Of a stretch of DNA of 64,000 nucleotides, positions 8,581 to 17,540 are shown piece by piece. The stretch comes from Candidatus Melainabacteria bacterium (GTDB lineage: Bacteria > Cyanobacteriota > Vampirovibrionia > Obscuribacterales > Obscuribacteraceae): contig JAFKGK010000003.1 of assembly GCA_017307165.1 (NCBI GenBank), forward strand, positions 682,001-746,000, in the 5' to 3' direction. A program made the position numbers and the translations under genes. The notes below the pieces were generated by a model that was given only the letters and a program-made list of their open reading frames with translations, searched no databases and had not been told where the DNA came from. Each line of letters opens with the position of its first letter. The stretch's first letter is position 1.

Positions 8581-9780
8581 ATGATGAGAGTCCTGTCGCT
8601 ACGTTGCGCCATAGTCCAGCTGCCTTTCAGGTTTTCTTTCGGCCATGCGCTCGCTGCTCGATCCAATACACTCAATGTGCTTGTGCAAGCCGAAATCATC
8701 TGTGATGATGGCAGACGCATCATCGGCACGGGAGAATGCGTGCCGCGTGAATACGTCACCGGTGAGACCGCCGAGGGAGTGGTGGCAAGAATCAGGAAAA
8801 ATCTCGCTCCATTATTTGAAGGCAAGTATTTTAAAGAACCTGAGGATCTGATCGAGCTTTTGTCCCGTTCGCTCGCTGACAATACCAAGCATGGTGCTGC
8901 ATTTTGTGCTGTAGAACTGGCCTTTATGGATGCACTAGGCAAGTATTTGGAAAAGTCGCTTTATGAGATGATCCCTTTTTTGAGTGCGATTGTTGCTCCG
9001 TCTTTAAAGCTCGCCGCCAGCGCCAATACAATGATGAGTATGACCTATGGTGGTGTCCTACCCTTTGCCTCACCTGGCAAGGTCGAGGTCATCGCGCGCT
9101 TTTACAAGCTCTATGGATTTAAGACTGTAAAGGTCAAAGTCGGCGATTCTCTCGATAAGGCTTGTCGATCCCTTGCTATTTTGCGCTCTGTACTGGGACC
9201 TGACGCTATTTTGAGAGTCGATGCCAATTGTGCCTGGACCTATGACGAGGCCCGCTGGAGCATGGCAGCCTTCAAAAAGTTTGGTCTTGCTTCTATCGAA
9301 CAGCCTCTGCCTGCGCACGATCTGGATGGATTGGCCAAGTTGACGGAGACTATCGAACCGATTGTGATCGTGGACGAGTCTTTGACCTCGCTCGAAAGTG
9401 CTGCCCGTCTCATAGCCCGTGGAGCCTGCGGCGGCTTTAACATCCGTATCTCTAAAGTAGGCGGGATCCTTGCAGCACTTAAAATGCTCGATCTAGCTCA
9501 GGGCGCAGGCATCGAGACGCACCTTGGTGCTCAGGTAGGCGAGTCCGGTATCCTTGCTGCAGCGCAAAGGCATCTTGCGTGTGCTTTTGGACAGTTTGCC
9601 AATGTCGAAGGAGCGATGAACAAATACCTCCTCAAAGAAGATTTGACTAGAGAAGATCTGACGGTGCCCTGGGGAACCAGGGCTATGCCGCCGACAAAAA
9701 GCGGTCTTTCGGTCAGACTCAAACCCCAAACACTAGCAAGATTGTCGCTCGTCGGCAGTCAGACCGATAGCGAGCAATAA
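8581..9780 (+). CDS. Enolase-superfamily enzyme (OSBS / dipeptide epimerase / muconate-cycloisomerase group)
   Basis: A 399-residue protein with an N-terminal capping domain and a C-terminal TIM barrel. Catalytic residues of the muconate-lactonizing subgroup are all present: KVK (Lys184 and Lys186), metal ligands Asp214 (RVDAN), Glu240 (IEQPLP) and Asp265 (VDESLTS), and the opposite-face Lys292 (ISKVGG). After this comes HLGAQVGESGI rather than the DxD motif of many dipeptide epimerases, so specificity is open; o-succinylbenzoate synthase-like or racemase chemistry is possible. The ATG at 8581, two bases past the hydrolase stop, is preferred to a GTG at 8545 that would sit inside the hydrolase gene. 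Operon context suggests an acid substrate that the GH3-type enzyme might then activate. Confidence 0.85.
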   Translation: MMRVLSLRCAIVQLPFRFSFGHALAARSNTLNVLVQAEIICDDGRRIIGTGECVPREYVTGETAEGVVARIRKNLAPLFEGKYFKEPEDLIELLSRSLADNTKHGAAFCAVELAFMDALGKYLEKSLYEMIPFLSAIVAPSLKLAASANTMMSMTYGGVLPFASPGKVEVIARFYKLYGFKTVKVKVGDSLDKACRSLAILRSVLGPDAILRVDANCAWTYDEARWSMAAFKKFGLASIEQPLPAHDLDGLAKLTETIEPIVIVDESLTSLESAARLIARGACGGFNIRISKVGGILAALKMLDLAQGAGIETHLGAQVGESGILAAAQRHLACAFGQFANVEGAMNKYLLKEDLTREDLTVPWGTRAMPPTKSGLSVRLKPQTLARLSLVGSQTDSEQ

Positions 9781-9789
9781 GACCTAACA

Positions 9790-11574
9790 ATGCAAAACCT
9801 CGATCTGGCCATCGGTCAATTTTATAGACGGCACACCCACGTCAAGCGTTTTTTTGAGGGACTGCACAATCCCGAAGCTGCGCAGATGGCTATCTTGACC
9901 AAGATAATCAAGAGCAATCGGGATTCGGCATTTGGCAAAGCTCATGGATTTGCCAATATCGAGACTTATGCTGATTTTAAGAGCCGTGTGCCTCAAGCTC
10001 GCTATGAGGATCTCGAGCCTTATATAGATAGGTTGCGCAAAGGCGAAAAAAAACAACTCACACAAGAAGATCCATTTATGTTTGCCACTACCAGTGGCAC
10101 TACTAATCGGCCCAAGTTTATCCCCGTCACCGAGAGCCATCTTAAGACCTACACCCATGCCTTCCAGGTCCACAACTACCAGATGATAGAGGACAATCCT
10201 CGCACCGCTCGTAGTGGCAAGTTTCTCATTATATCCAGCAATGACGAAGAAGGGCGCACAGAGTGCGGTTTGCCTTTTGGCGCCATCTCCGGTCTTTTGC
10301 ACAAGAGGCAGTCTCCCCTGGTCAAAAGGCATTTTGCCTTGCCTTATGAGCTTTGCAAAGTCAAGCAGGTCGATCTCAAATACTATCTTTTGCTAAGAGC
10401 AGCCATCGGACAAGAAGTAGCAGCAATACTCGGTTGCAATCCTTCGAGTTTTCTTTTGTTGGCTGATCAGATGCGCAGCCGTTCGGAACTCTTGATCAAG
10501 CAATTGTTTGATGGCACATGCGGTGTGGATGGTCTTGGGTGCGAGTTGCTGCCCAGGCATATTATCGATGCTTTTAAGCCGTATTTTAAAGCCGATCGCG
10601 ACAAGGCACGGCATCTCTCTCGTCTGTTGGACGCCAAGGGACAATTGTTGCCAAAGGACGTCTGGCCGTATCTCAAGGTGATGTCGCTCTGGAAAGGCGG
10701 CTCCATGGGATTTTATCTGGAGAAATTGCCAGAATTGTTTGGGGATATCCCGACGAGGGATTTTGGTTATATGGCATCAGAAGGTCGAGGCACGGTGCCT
10801 CTGTCCGACCAGGGAGCAGGCGGTCCCCTGGCCGTGACTTCTCATTTCTTCGAGTTTGTGCCCGAAGAAGACTACGATCCCGACAAGCCTTCCACAAATT
10901 TTCTCATGGCTCATCAATTGCAGGCCGGTCGGCGATACTACATTCATTTCACCACGGCAGCCGGGCTCTTTCGCTACAATATCAACGATTTGATGGAGGT
11001 CGAGGGCTTTCACGCCTCTACGCCGATCCTGCGTTTTGTCCGCAAGGGTGGTGGCATATCCTCGATTACGGGAGAAAAACTCTCCGAAGAGCAAGTGCTG
11101 GAGGCTCTCAAGCTTTCTATACCGATCTTGGACCGATTTAGCCTTGAGCATTGCACCGTTGCTGCCAGGCTTGGCCATCCACCATATTATCGTTGTTTTG
11201 CCGAGTCTAATGCTCAGTTGACCAGCGAGTTTCTCGAGGACAATCCTACCCTCAAGGATAATCTCAATCGCTTTCTCTTTGGCTTCGACCACGAATTGCA
11301 AAAAATAAATCCCGAGTATGCGGACAAGAGACAGACCAAACGTCTTGGCCTGCCTCGACTTTCTGCAGTGCCACCAGGCACGCATATCAGATTGCGCCAG
11401 GAAAGGGTATTACAGGGTGCGCCTGAGGCTCAGGTAAAAATACCATTATTGGCTACTGATCCAGGCTTTTTGGCAATGCTAGAAAAGATCTTTCCCATGG
11501 GGCTGCCTGAGTACTGCCTGCAAAACGGTCTCACCCAGGTCAATATCGCCAATATAAGAGAAGGAGGATCTTAG
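9790..11574 (+). CDS. GH3-family acyl-adenylating enzyme
   Basis: A 594-residue member of the GH3 (auxin-responsive promoter) family, an ANL-superfamily group that adenylates carboxylates and, in plants, joins them to amino acids. The nucleotide-binding loop FATTSGTTNRPKFIPVT is at about 98-114. YMASEGR near 330 and the later YYIHFTTAAGLFRYNINDLMEVEG are typical family landmarks, as are GEKLSEEQV and the C-terminal PEYCLQNGL. Bacterial GH3 proteins mostly have unknown substrates. It starts 9 bases after the enolase-family gene and is followed by three reductase-type genes, so it may activate an acid for reduction or condensation. Confidence 0.88.
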   Translation: MQNLDLAIGQFYRRHTHVKRFFEGLHNPEAAQMAILTKIIKSNRDSAFGKAHGFANIETYADFKSRVPQARYEDLEPYIDRLRKGEKKQLTQEDPFMFATTSGTTNRPKFIPVTESHLKTYTHAFQVHNYQMIEDNPRTARSGKFLIISSNDEEGRTECGLPFGAISGLLHKRQSPLVKRHFALPYELCKVKQVDLKYYLLLRAAIGQEVAAILGCNPSSFLLLADQMRSRSELLIKQLFDGTCGVDGLGCELLPRHIIDAFKPYFKADRDKARHLSRLLDAKGQLLPKDVWPYLKVMSLWKGGSMGFYLEKLPELFGDIPTRDFGYMASEGRGTVPLSDQGAGGPLAVTSHFFEFVPEEDYDPDKPSTNFLMAHQLQAGRRYYIHFTTAAGLFRYNINDLMEVEGFHASTPILRFVRKGGGISSITGEKLSEEQVLEALKLSIPILDRFSLEHCTVAARLGHPPYYRCFAESNAQLTSEFLEDNPTLKDNLNRFLFGFDHELQKINPEYADKRQTKRLGLPRLSAVPPGTHIRLRQERVLQGAPEAQVKIPLLATDPGFLAMLEKIFPMGLPEYCLQNGLTQVNIANIREGGS

Positions 11575-11575
11575 A

Positions 11576-12622
11576 GTGGCTTTTGCAGGAAGCTTGATCG
11601 TTGCCGTGACCGGTGCCACTGGCCTGGTAGGCAGACGCTTGGTCCAGGATCTATCTCTGGATGGTCGGATAGAGAGAGTAGTTGCTGTCGGTCGCAATGC
11701 AGGTGCCCTCGAAGAGTTAGCTAGTGCCGACAGAGATAAAATCTCCTTTGCGATAGCCGATATTAATGACATAGAGGCCTTGCGAAAGGCATTTGATGGA
11801 TGCGCGGTGGTGGTACATGCAGCGGGTTTTGTCGATCCGCTGGCCGATCGCGAAGCCATCTTTAAGGTCAATGTGCAAGGCACCAGATGCGCTATCGATG
11901 CTGCTACGCAGGCTGGTTGCAAGCAATTTATTCAGATCAGCTCACTATCTGTCATTACCGGACAGGGCGATCAGTACGACCTCGATGAGTCGGCACCGCT
12001 GGTAATGTGCGGCGAAAACTATGCCGATAGCAAGGTCGAAGCAGAAAAAACCGCTCATCAAATGCTTGACGGCAATCTCTCTCTTGGTGATGAGGCGCTG
12101 CAATTGACCATATTGAGACCAGGTTTTATATATGGGCCCCATGAGCAAGCCTGGATGCCGAGGCTCTTAAATTCGATACGTAGTGGACAGGCTGCTCTCA
12201 TCGATGGCGGCAAGCGCATGACCAATGTCGTCTACGTGGGCAATCTAAGCCGTGCCGTGTCACTGTCTTTGCTCAATCCAAAAGCTTATGGTCAAGATTT
12301 TAATATCACCGACGGGCAGAAAATCAGCAAGAAAGATCTATTTGATGCACTTGCCGATGGCATGGGCTATCCCCGGGTGACTCGCAAAATACCGAGGCCG
12401 CTCTTTGCCATGGCATCGGCAGTAGTATCAAAAATAGCCCCTCATCTTTCTGTCGAGGCCCGTACAAAGCTTGCGAGATTTTCGCCGGGCGCATTTAGAT
12501 TGGCTGCTGTCAATCAGGGTTTTAGCATAAAAAAGGCAGAAAACCTGCTCAACTATGTCGATCGCATACCTTTTGCGACGGCGATGAAAGATACTTTGCA
12601 GTATTTTAAGGCGGAAAAATGA
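11576..12622 (+). CDS. NAD(P)-dependent epimerase/dehydratase-type SDR (3-beta-HSD-like)
   Basis: An extended short-chain dehydrogenase/reductase of 348 residues. The Rossmann motif VTGATGLVGRRLV is at about 11-23, VVHAAGFVDPL follows, the active-site YADSKVEAEK carries Tyr-x-x-x-Lys, and LRPGFIYGP is the usual post-catalytic segment. The 3-beta-hydroxysteroid dehydrogenase/OleD-like branch fits best. It begins at a GTG, one base after the GH3 stop, behind a strong Shine-Dalgarno sequence (aaggagg, 11561-11567) that decides this start. It overlaps the Mpo1-like gene by 4 bases. Probably one of three reductive or dehydrating steps in the operon; the substrate is unknown. Confidence 0.87.
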   Translation: MAFAGSLIVAVTGATGLVGRRLVQDLSLDGRIERVVAVGRNAGALEELASADRDKISFAIADINDIEALRKAFDGCAVVVHAAGFVDPLADREAIFKVNVQGTRCAIDAATQAGCKQFIQISSLSVITGQGDQYDLDESAPLVMCGENYADSKVEAEKTAHQMLDGNLSLGDEALQLTILRPGFIYGPHEQAWMPRLLNSIRSGQAALIDGGKRMTNVVYVGNLSRAVSLSLLNPKAYGQDFNITDGQKISKKDLFDALADGMGYPRVTRKIPRPLFAMASAVVSKIAPHLSVEARTKLARFSPGAFRLAAVNQGFSIKKAENLLNYVDRIPFATAMKDTLQYFKAEK

Positions 12623-12942
12623 AAATCAAGAATGCTTATGACTTTGTCGTCGATTATTGCTCGCGACACAAGGATCCGACTAACGCAGCCCTTCACGTGA
12701 TTGGCGTACCGATGGCTTTTATAGGCATGGCCAGGGTATTTTCGCGCAAGTCATCAGATCGCAACTGGGGCATACTTATGGTCGTTGCAGGCTATACCTT
12801 GCAATATATCGGCCACAAACATCAGGGCAACGAAGTTGGGGAGATCAGCCTGATCAAGTTTTTATTTAACAAAATCGGCCCCCAGCTTGGCGAGCGCATA
12901 CCACTGCTAGGCCTGATCCTCAAATTGGCAAGGTTGAGCTGA
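12619..12942 (+). CDS. Mpo1-like (DUF962) small membrane protein
   Basis: A 107-residue protein with two or three hydrophobic segments. It shows the DUF962/Mpo1 pattern: YCSRHKDPTNAALHVIGVP (His17 and His27, by the family's HxxxxN...HxxGxP) and a second-half YIGHKHQGNE matching the GHxxxE/N motif. Yeast Mpo1 is an iron-dependent dioxygenase that acts in alpha-oxidation of 2-hydroxy fatty acids from phytosphingosine. If activity is conserved, this points to a 2-hydroxy-acyl substrate for the operon. The ATGA overlap with the upstream SDR gene indicates coupled translation. Assignment rests on a short protein and is moderately sure. Confidence 0.72.
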   Translation: MKIKNAYDFVVDYCSRHKDPTNAALHVIGVPMAFIGMARVFSRKSSDRNWGILMVVAGYTLQYIGHKHQGNEVGEISLIKFLFNKIGPQLGERIPLLGLILKLARLS

Positions 12943-12943
12943 T

Positions 12944-13894
12944 ATGCCACAGGAAGAGCAAAGAAAAACCTTATTGGTAGACGGTGCCAATGGTTATCTA
13001 GGCTTGCATGTCGTTGCAGAGGCTCGTCAGCAGGGCCATCAGGTAATTGCAGTAGTGCGTGCCGGTACGAGCAAAAGTCAGGATGGACAGGCATCGATTA
13101 TACACTTGCAAAATCTCGGTGCTGATATAGTCGAATGCGATCTCGAAGCGCCTGGCTTGGTTGATCATTTTGCCAAGGCAGACTGGGCCTTGCATTTGAT
13201 TGGCTCGATTGCTCCAGGCAGGGGACAATCCTTTGACGGGCTCCACCAGGACAAGGCCAAAACCTTTGCCGATCTGGCAAAGAGCAATCAGCGATTGCAG
13301 GTTGGCCTGATCACCGCTCTTGGTGCTGATTTGTCTTCGCCTTCTGCTTATCTGTCATCCAAGTGTCGGTCAGAGAGGACATTTGCTGATATCTTGCCTG
13401 CCGACCGTTATTTTGTATTTCGTCCCAGTCTCATCATCGGCCGCTATCATGGTAGACGGGACAGCAAGCTGGTACGCAGATATATAGATATGGTGCGCAG
13501 TCGTCCCCGCGTGCCACTCATAAATGGTGGCAAAGGCCTCATCCAGCCAGTCGACGTGCAGGATCTAGCAAAAGCCATCATCAAGGCTTTTGTCGAACAC
13601 CGCACTGGCATATTGGAGATCGGTGGCCCACAAGTCATGACGATGAAAGATTTTGTCGAGCTTTTGATGAGGCAGATACAATGTGTCAAACCTGTGGTCT
13701 CCTTGCCAGCCCCGCTTGCCCGTGGCCTGGCAAGCATCTTGGAAATAATGCATGATGTGCCACTGATCAGCAAGGATCAGGCCTACCTTGCCACCACTGA
13801 CAATATCTGCAAGCACAATCAACTGGAGTCTCTGCTCGATCGTGCACCATCGACTGTCGTCCAAAGCCTGGCAAGTTATGGCGATGGAGTTTGA
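12944..13894 (+). CDS. Atypical NAD(P)H-binding SDR
   Basis: A 316-residue SDR. The N-terminal dinucleotide site LLVDGANGYLGLHVV (about 10-24) has DGANGYLG in place of the usual TGATGFxG. IEVECDLEAP-like acidic turn, HLIGSIAPG and YLSSKCRSE (Tyr-x-x-x-Lys retained) follow, then FRPSLIIGR. The atypical NmrA/NDUFA9-like branch fits. Starts two bases after the Mpo1-like stop and ends 9 bases before the next SDR, so it is clearly in the same transcript. It differs a good deal from its two SDR neighbours, arguing for a distinct step rather than recent duplication. Confidence 0.83.
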   Translation: MPQEEQRKTLLVDGANGYLGLHVVAEARQQGHQVIAVVRAGTSKSQDGQASIIHLQNLGADIVECDLEAPGLVDHFAKADWALHLIGSIAPGRGQSFDGLHQDKAKTFADLAKSNQRLQVGLITALGADLSSPSAYLSSKCRSERTFADILPADRYFVFRPSLIIGRYHGRRDSKLVRRYIDMVRSRPRVPLINGGKGLIQPVDVQDLAKAIIKAFVEHRTGILEIGGPQVMTMKDFVELLMRQIQCVKPVVSLPAPLARGLASILEIMHDVPLISKDQAYLATTDNICKHNQLESLLDRAPSTVVQSLASYGDGV

Positions 13895-13903
13895 GGAGAC
13901 AGT

Positions 13904-14956
13904 ATGAGTCTCGACAAAGGCAGGATATTAATCACGGGAGCAACTGGCTTTGTCGGCAGCCATCTGGTACCGCGTCTGGTGCAGGATGGGTATCGGATCG
14001 TCACTTTTGGCAGGTCTCATGATGTCGATCCCGCATACGCAGCCTTGACTGTAGAGCATGTACGTGGAGACGTCACGGATCCTCGCAGTCTTGACGCAGC
14101 TTTGCAATTGCCTGGAGGCAAATTTGATTGCATATTTCATATGGCTGGACTCGTCTCCTACAAAAAAAAGGATCTTGCCAGACAGATCAATATAAACGTT
14201 GATGGGACGCGCAACGTTCTGGAGGCTGCCCTCAAGGCTAATGTCAGACGTGTAGTGCACACCAGCTCCATTGCTGCCATAGGCATCCCTGGTCTGGTCC
14301 GAGACGATAAAATGAGTCGGCGTGTTGCTTATGACGAGTCTGCCTTTAAGATAGGTGACGAGGATTTTGCTTACAATCTGTCTGGATTGGGTTTGACTTA
14401 TTGCGACACAAAATACGCGGCTGAGCGTGTGGTCGTCGAGATGTCCGATCGTGTGGAATGTGTGATGCTCAATCCTGGTATCATATTTGGTGAGCGTGAT
14501 ACTCACCATCATCATCACTCTATCTTTAAGGCATTGTCCAGAGGCTACTGGAAAGCCGTGCCTAGAGGTGGAATACCCTTTAGTGACATCCTTGATGTAG
14601 TGGATGCGCATGTTGCAGCTATAGATAGAGGGCTGCCAGGGCAGAGACACAATCTAGTCTCCGCCAATCTCACTTTTATGGAGGCGGCTGCAATCTTTGC
14701 CTCTATCTATCACTGTCCCCTGCCCAGTACTACCCTGGGGCCAGGCATCATAGCTCTGGTCGGCGAGTTTTGCGAAATAGCCGCATCTTTAGGATTTCCC
14801 TTTGGACTTTCGCGACAGACTGCATTTCTTTCCAATTACAAAATATTTTTCTCCAGTGAAAGGGCCAAAAAGCAACTTGGTTTCCGTCCGACAAATTTTG
14901 CTGAGACCGTGCGCCGGACAGCTCCTTACTATCTTGGGACCGGCACCAGGCAATAG
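13904..14956 (+). CDS. Extended SDR, 3-beta-HSD / dihydroflavonol-reductase-like
   Basis: The last gene of the operon; 350 residues. ILITGATGFVGSHLVPRLV (about 8-26) binds NAD(P); IFHMAGLVSYKKKD, HTSSIAAIG and YCDTKYAAE with the Tyr-x-x-x-Lys pair are all canonical. VMLNPGIIFGERD is followed by a run of five His (HHHHH at about 201-205), a surface oddity. The C-terminal KKQLGFRP is common in this branch. Members reduce ketones or dehydrate beta-hydroxy acyl intermediates, as in OleD. An aaggagg-like site is not evident, though gaggag lies just ahead of the ATG at 13904. Confidence 0.86.
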   Translation: MSLDKGRILITGATGFVGSHLVPRLVQDGYRIVTFGRSHDVDPAYAALTVEHVRGDVTDPRSLDAALQLPGGKFDCIFHMAGLVSYKKKDLARQININVDGTRNVLEAALKANVRRVVHTSSIAAIGIPGLVRDDKMSRRVAYDESAFKIGDEDFAYNLSGLGLTYCDTKYAAERVVVEMSDRVECVMLNPGIIFGERDTHHHHHSIFKALSRGYWKAVPRGGIPFSDILDVVDAHVAAIDRGLPGQRHNLVSANLTFMEAAAIFASIYHCPLPSTTLGPGIIALVGEFCEIAASLGFPFGLSRQTAFLSNYKIFFSSERAKKQLGFRPTNFAETVRRTAPYYLGTGTRQ

Positions 14957-14983
14957 CGTTTGTGTGAGATCAACGTGAGTACG

Positions 14984-15005
14984 GCGTGAAGTATGCGTGA
15001 AGTAT
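14984..15005. repeat. Perfect 11-base tandem duplication in the 205-base intergenic stretch
   Basis: gcgtgaagtat occurs twice back to back (14984-14994 and 14995-15005), between the end of the SDR operon and the first His-rich membrane gene. The 9-base core gcgtgaagt recurs at 32729-32737, upstream of the collagen-like gene. A possible weak promoter, TTAGAC (15038) with TAAGAT (15059) at a short 15-base spacing, follows. Nothing else was seen in 14957-15161. Regulatory meaning is speculative. Confidence 0.4.
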
Positions 15006-15161
15006 TTTTGGGGTAGATGCAAATCCGTAATCCGGTGTTAGACTCGGGAATAGACGGGTAAGATTAAGAGAGGATTTCATCGTCTTTGTCTGAGACGAGA
15101 TCCGATCTAAATAAACAGACTTGGCTCGGCAGGCGGCAAGTCGACCTTATTAGGGGGATTA

Positions 15162-16319
15162 GTGGTGGTCACAAGTATTTCGAGCATCAATGCCGGCAAT
15201 CTCGACAGCAATGCCAATGCTGATGCGGCAACAGCCAAGACGGGAGGAGAGCAAGGACCATATCCCTGGATCATCTCTCCCTTTTTAGATCTCTTTTTTG
15301 TGTGCGGTCTAGGTGCACTGATCTTTTTTGCCGTCAACTATGCTTATTTGGGTTGGGGTGTACCTAGTAGCCTCAAGGATCCTGCATCCTGGTGGTTGAT
15401 CACTGTAGGCGCATTATCGCAGCACGTCTTTGCTGATTCGCACAATTCTGCCACCTATCTGAGGATCTGGGGCAGCGCCGAGGATCAGTCGAGATTCAAG
15501 TTTCACAGGACCTGGCTGGCTTATTCGGTCATACCGATGTTTATCATGGGGCTGACTCTGCCCAAGTTGACTAGCTCCATGGTCTATATCTATCTAATTA
15601 CTGTCTACTGGCATTATGTTGCTCAGGCCTTTGGTATTTCTCTCATATATTGCTACAAACGTGGCTATATGCTTTCAAACAAAGAAAAAGAGATCTTTCG
15701 CTGGTTCATGTTCTCGCTCGTCGGCTTCACTACCAGCCGTTTTCTAGCCGTGCCCAACTACAGTCCCAAGTCCTGGTATGGACTGGAAATGCCCACCTGG
15801 GCCCAAATGCCCCCTGTGGTGCATAATTGCGCGAGATTTGCCCTGATCTTTATGACAGCGGTATTTGTAGGCATGATCCTGAGAAAATACCTCACTCAAA
15901 ACAAATTGATCCCATTGCCTTCTGTGCTCTGCATTGTGACTGTGGCCTGTCTAGGTCTCTCCACTGATATGGCCAATCTCATGCTGTGGCTTTATGTCCC
16001 TGGTTTCTTTCATGGGTCTCAATACATCGCCGTCTGCCTGGCTTATTATCTAAAAGAGCGTGGCATGCCCAACGGCATGAATAGCTGGGAGATATCCAAG
16101 GTCGCTCTGGCAGGACCAGGTCTCAAGTACGTCGGTGTGGTCGTCTTGTCCGGTTGTTTCTTCTATGTCGGTATTCCCCATTTCTTCAACCAGCTCGGTT
16201 ATGACTATGCCCTGGTTGCTGGCCTTGTGCTGGCTTGCGTCAACTATCATCACTTCATCACTGATGCAGCCATATGGCGGCTGCGCGATCCTTATTGCCG
16301 CAAGATCCTGCTCGCCTGA
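15162..16319 (+). CDS. His-rich polytopic membrane protein, paralogue 1
   Basis: Not recognised as a named family. The 385-residue protein has a soluble N-terminus (about 35 residues) and roughly eight hydrophobic segments. Two further copies in the window (16338-17498 and 26007-27056) share WIxxPxxDxxF near residue 36, a His in the SxxT-R segment (His94), HYVAQ (His151), FFHGSQY (His284) and HHFxxDAxxWRxR (His363, His364, Asp368, Arg373). Conserved His near membrane boundaries recall integral-membrane metal enzymes such as desaturases or hydroxylases; that is inference. The GTG at 15162 follows an aggggg ribosome site. The next gene is its closest paralogue. Confidence 0.82.
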   Translation: MVVTSISSINAGNLDSNANADAATAKTGGEQGPYPWIISPFLDLFFVCGLGALIFFAVNYAYLGWGVPSSLKDPASWWLITVGALSQHVFADSHNSATYLRIWGSAEDQSRFKFHRTWLAYSVIPMFIMGLTLPKLTSSMVYIYLITVYWHYVAQAFGISLIYCYKRGYMLSNKEKEIFRWFMFSLVGFTTSRFLAVPNYSPKSWYGLEMPTWAQMPPVVHNCARFALIFMTAVFVGMILRKYLTQNKLIPLPSVLCIVTVACLGLSTDMANLMLWLYVPGFFHGSQYIAVCLAYYLKERGMPNGMNSWEISKVALAGPGLKYVGVVVLSGCFFYVGIPHFFNQLGYDYALVAGLVLACVNYHHFITDAAIWRLRDPYCRKILLA

Positions 16320-16337
16320 GGGAGGTCCGATAGGTAG

Positions 16338-17498
16338 ATGGTTGCTTCATTTTTTCTACCTGGTGCAGAGAGAGGCAAGAGCCCCTCTACGACAGGCGCT
16401 CAGACTGCGGACAAGACTCTCAATACTTGGATAGTCAATCCTGCCTTTGATACGCTCTTTGTCTTTGGTGGCGCTCTATGGCTATTGTTCGGCTTGCAGA
16501 TCTTTTGTTTCCATTGGGATACATTTGATCCGCACGCGCCAGGCATGGCCGGTCAAGTTGGTTTTCTCTTCCTTTTGTTGACCACTCTAGGGCAGCATTT
16601 GTTTTCGGATGCTCATACAGCTTGCACTTATGCGCGTATATATGCCACCAAAGAAAATCGCGAAAGATTTAAGCTGTATACCTATTACCTGCCCTGGTGC
16701 TCGCTGGCCCTATTTGTGCTGTGCCTGCTCTATCCACGCGCGGCCGGCTTTTGCGTCTACCTGCACATGATGTGGGTCTATCAGCATTATGTCGGACAGA
16801 GTTTTGGTATATCTCTCATCTATTGCTACAAGCGCAATTACTACTTCAAAAATTGGGAGCGCGAGACTTATCGGCTCTTTATGCATTCGCTTTCTGCTTA
16901 TGTCATCTCCAGCATCCTCTGCTATCGTGATTATTCTCCGCCTACTTTTTACGGAGTTACTCTGCCTTTCTATGGTCTGCCGCCCATTTTGGCTCAGACC
17001 TGTAAGGTGGTTTTTATTGTCATGAGCTTTGCCTTTGTGGCAATGGTCGTGCGCAAATATATAGTTGAAAAAAAACTCATCCCTATTCCCACCCTTTGCA
17101 TGGCCGCTACTGCTGTTGGCATCGGGCTGTCAAACGGTATGGCCAACTCTCTCATCTGGGTCTATGGACCGCCTTTCTTTCACGGTAGCCAGTACCTTGC
17201 TATTTCACTTGGATACTATCTAAAAGAAAAAGCTCTCAAAGAAGGAGACATGAGCAAGGTCACCAATGACATGATGCGTTCTTTCATCTCTGCCGATGCC
17301 TTCAAGTACTGGGGATTGATGATAGCTTCTGGTATGGTCATCTATGTGATGATCCCCAAGATCCTCGAGCCTTATGGCTATGGCTTCGTCTTTACTGCCA
17401 CAGTGATTCAGGCCTGCATCAATTTTCACCATTTCGTCACTGATGGGGCGATCTGGCGTCTGAGAGACAAAACCTGCCGCGATATCCTTCTGGCGTGA
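16338..17498 (+). CDS. His-rich polytopic membrane protein, paralogue 2
   Basis: A 386-residue membrane protein, clearly a tandem duplicate of its upstream neighbour: WIVNPAFD at 31, QHLFSDAHTACTYAR (His87, His93), QHYVGQSFGISLIYCYKR (His150), FFHGSQYLA (His282) and NFHHFVTDGAIWRLRD (His365, His366, Asp370). About eight membrane segments. It follows by 18 bases and ends like the first copy (CRDILLA versus CRKILLA), so the pair probably arose by local duplication and may form a heterodimer or act on related substrates. Function unknown; a membrane metal-dependent enzyme is one reading, a transporter another. Confidence 0.82.
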   Translation: MVASFFLPGAERGKSPSTTGAQTADKTLNTWIVNPAFDTLFVFGGALWLLFGLQIFCFHWDTFDPHAPGMAGQVGFLFLLLTTLGQHLFSDAHTACTYARIYATKENRERFKLYTYYLPWCSLALFVLCLLYPRAAGFCVYLHMMWVYQHYVGQSFGISLIYCYKRNYYFKNWERETYRLFMHSLSAYVISSILCYRDYSPPTFYGVTLPFYGLPPILAQTCKVVFIVMSFAFVAMVVRKYIVEKKLIPIPTLCMAATAVGIGLSNGMANSLIWVYGPPFFHGSQYLAISLGYYLKEKALKEGDMSKVTNDMMRSFISADAFKYWGLMIASGMVIYVMIPKILEPYGYGFVFTATVIQACINFHHFVTDGAIWRLRDKTCRDILLA

Positions 17499-17540
17499 TA
17501 TTTATCCGTCAAATTGGTAAAATTTGCGGAATAGTGCCCT

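Noticed and set aside
7613..14956. Ole long-chain olefin cluster
   Set aside because: A hydrolase, an adenylating enzyme and an OleD-like SDR recall OleB, OleC and OleD, but there is no OleA thiolase and the adenylating enzyme is GH3-type, not OleC-type.
15162..17498. Brp/Blh beta-carotene dioxygenase or fatty-acid desaturase identity
   Set aside because: Histidines are conserved, but the specific His-box spacing of those families is not seen, so only a general comparison is made.
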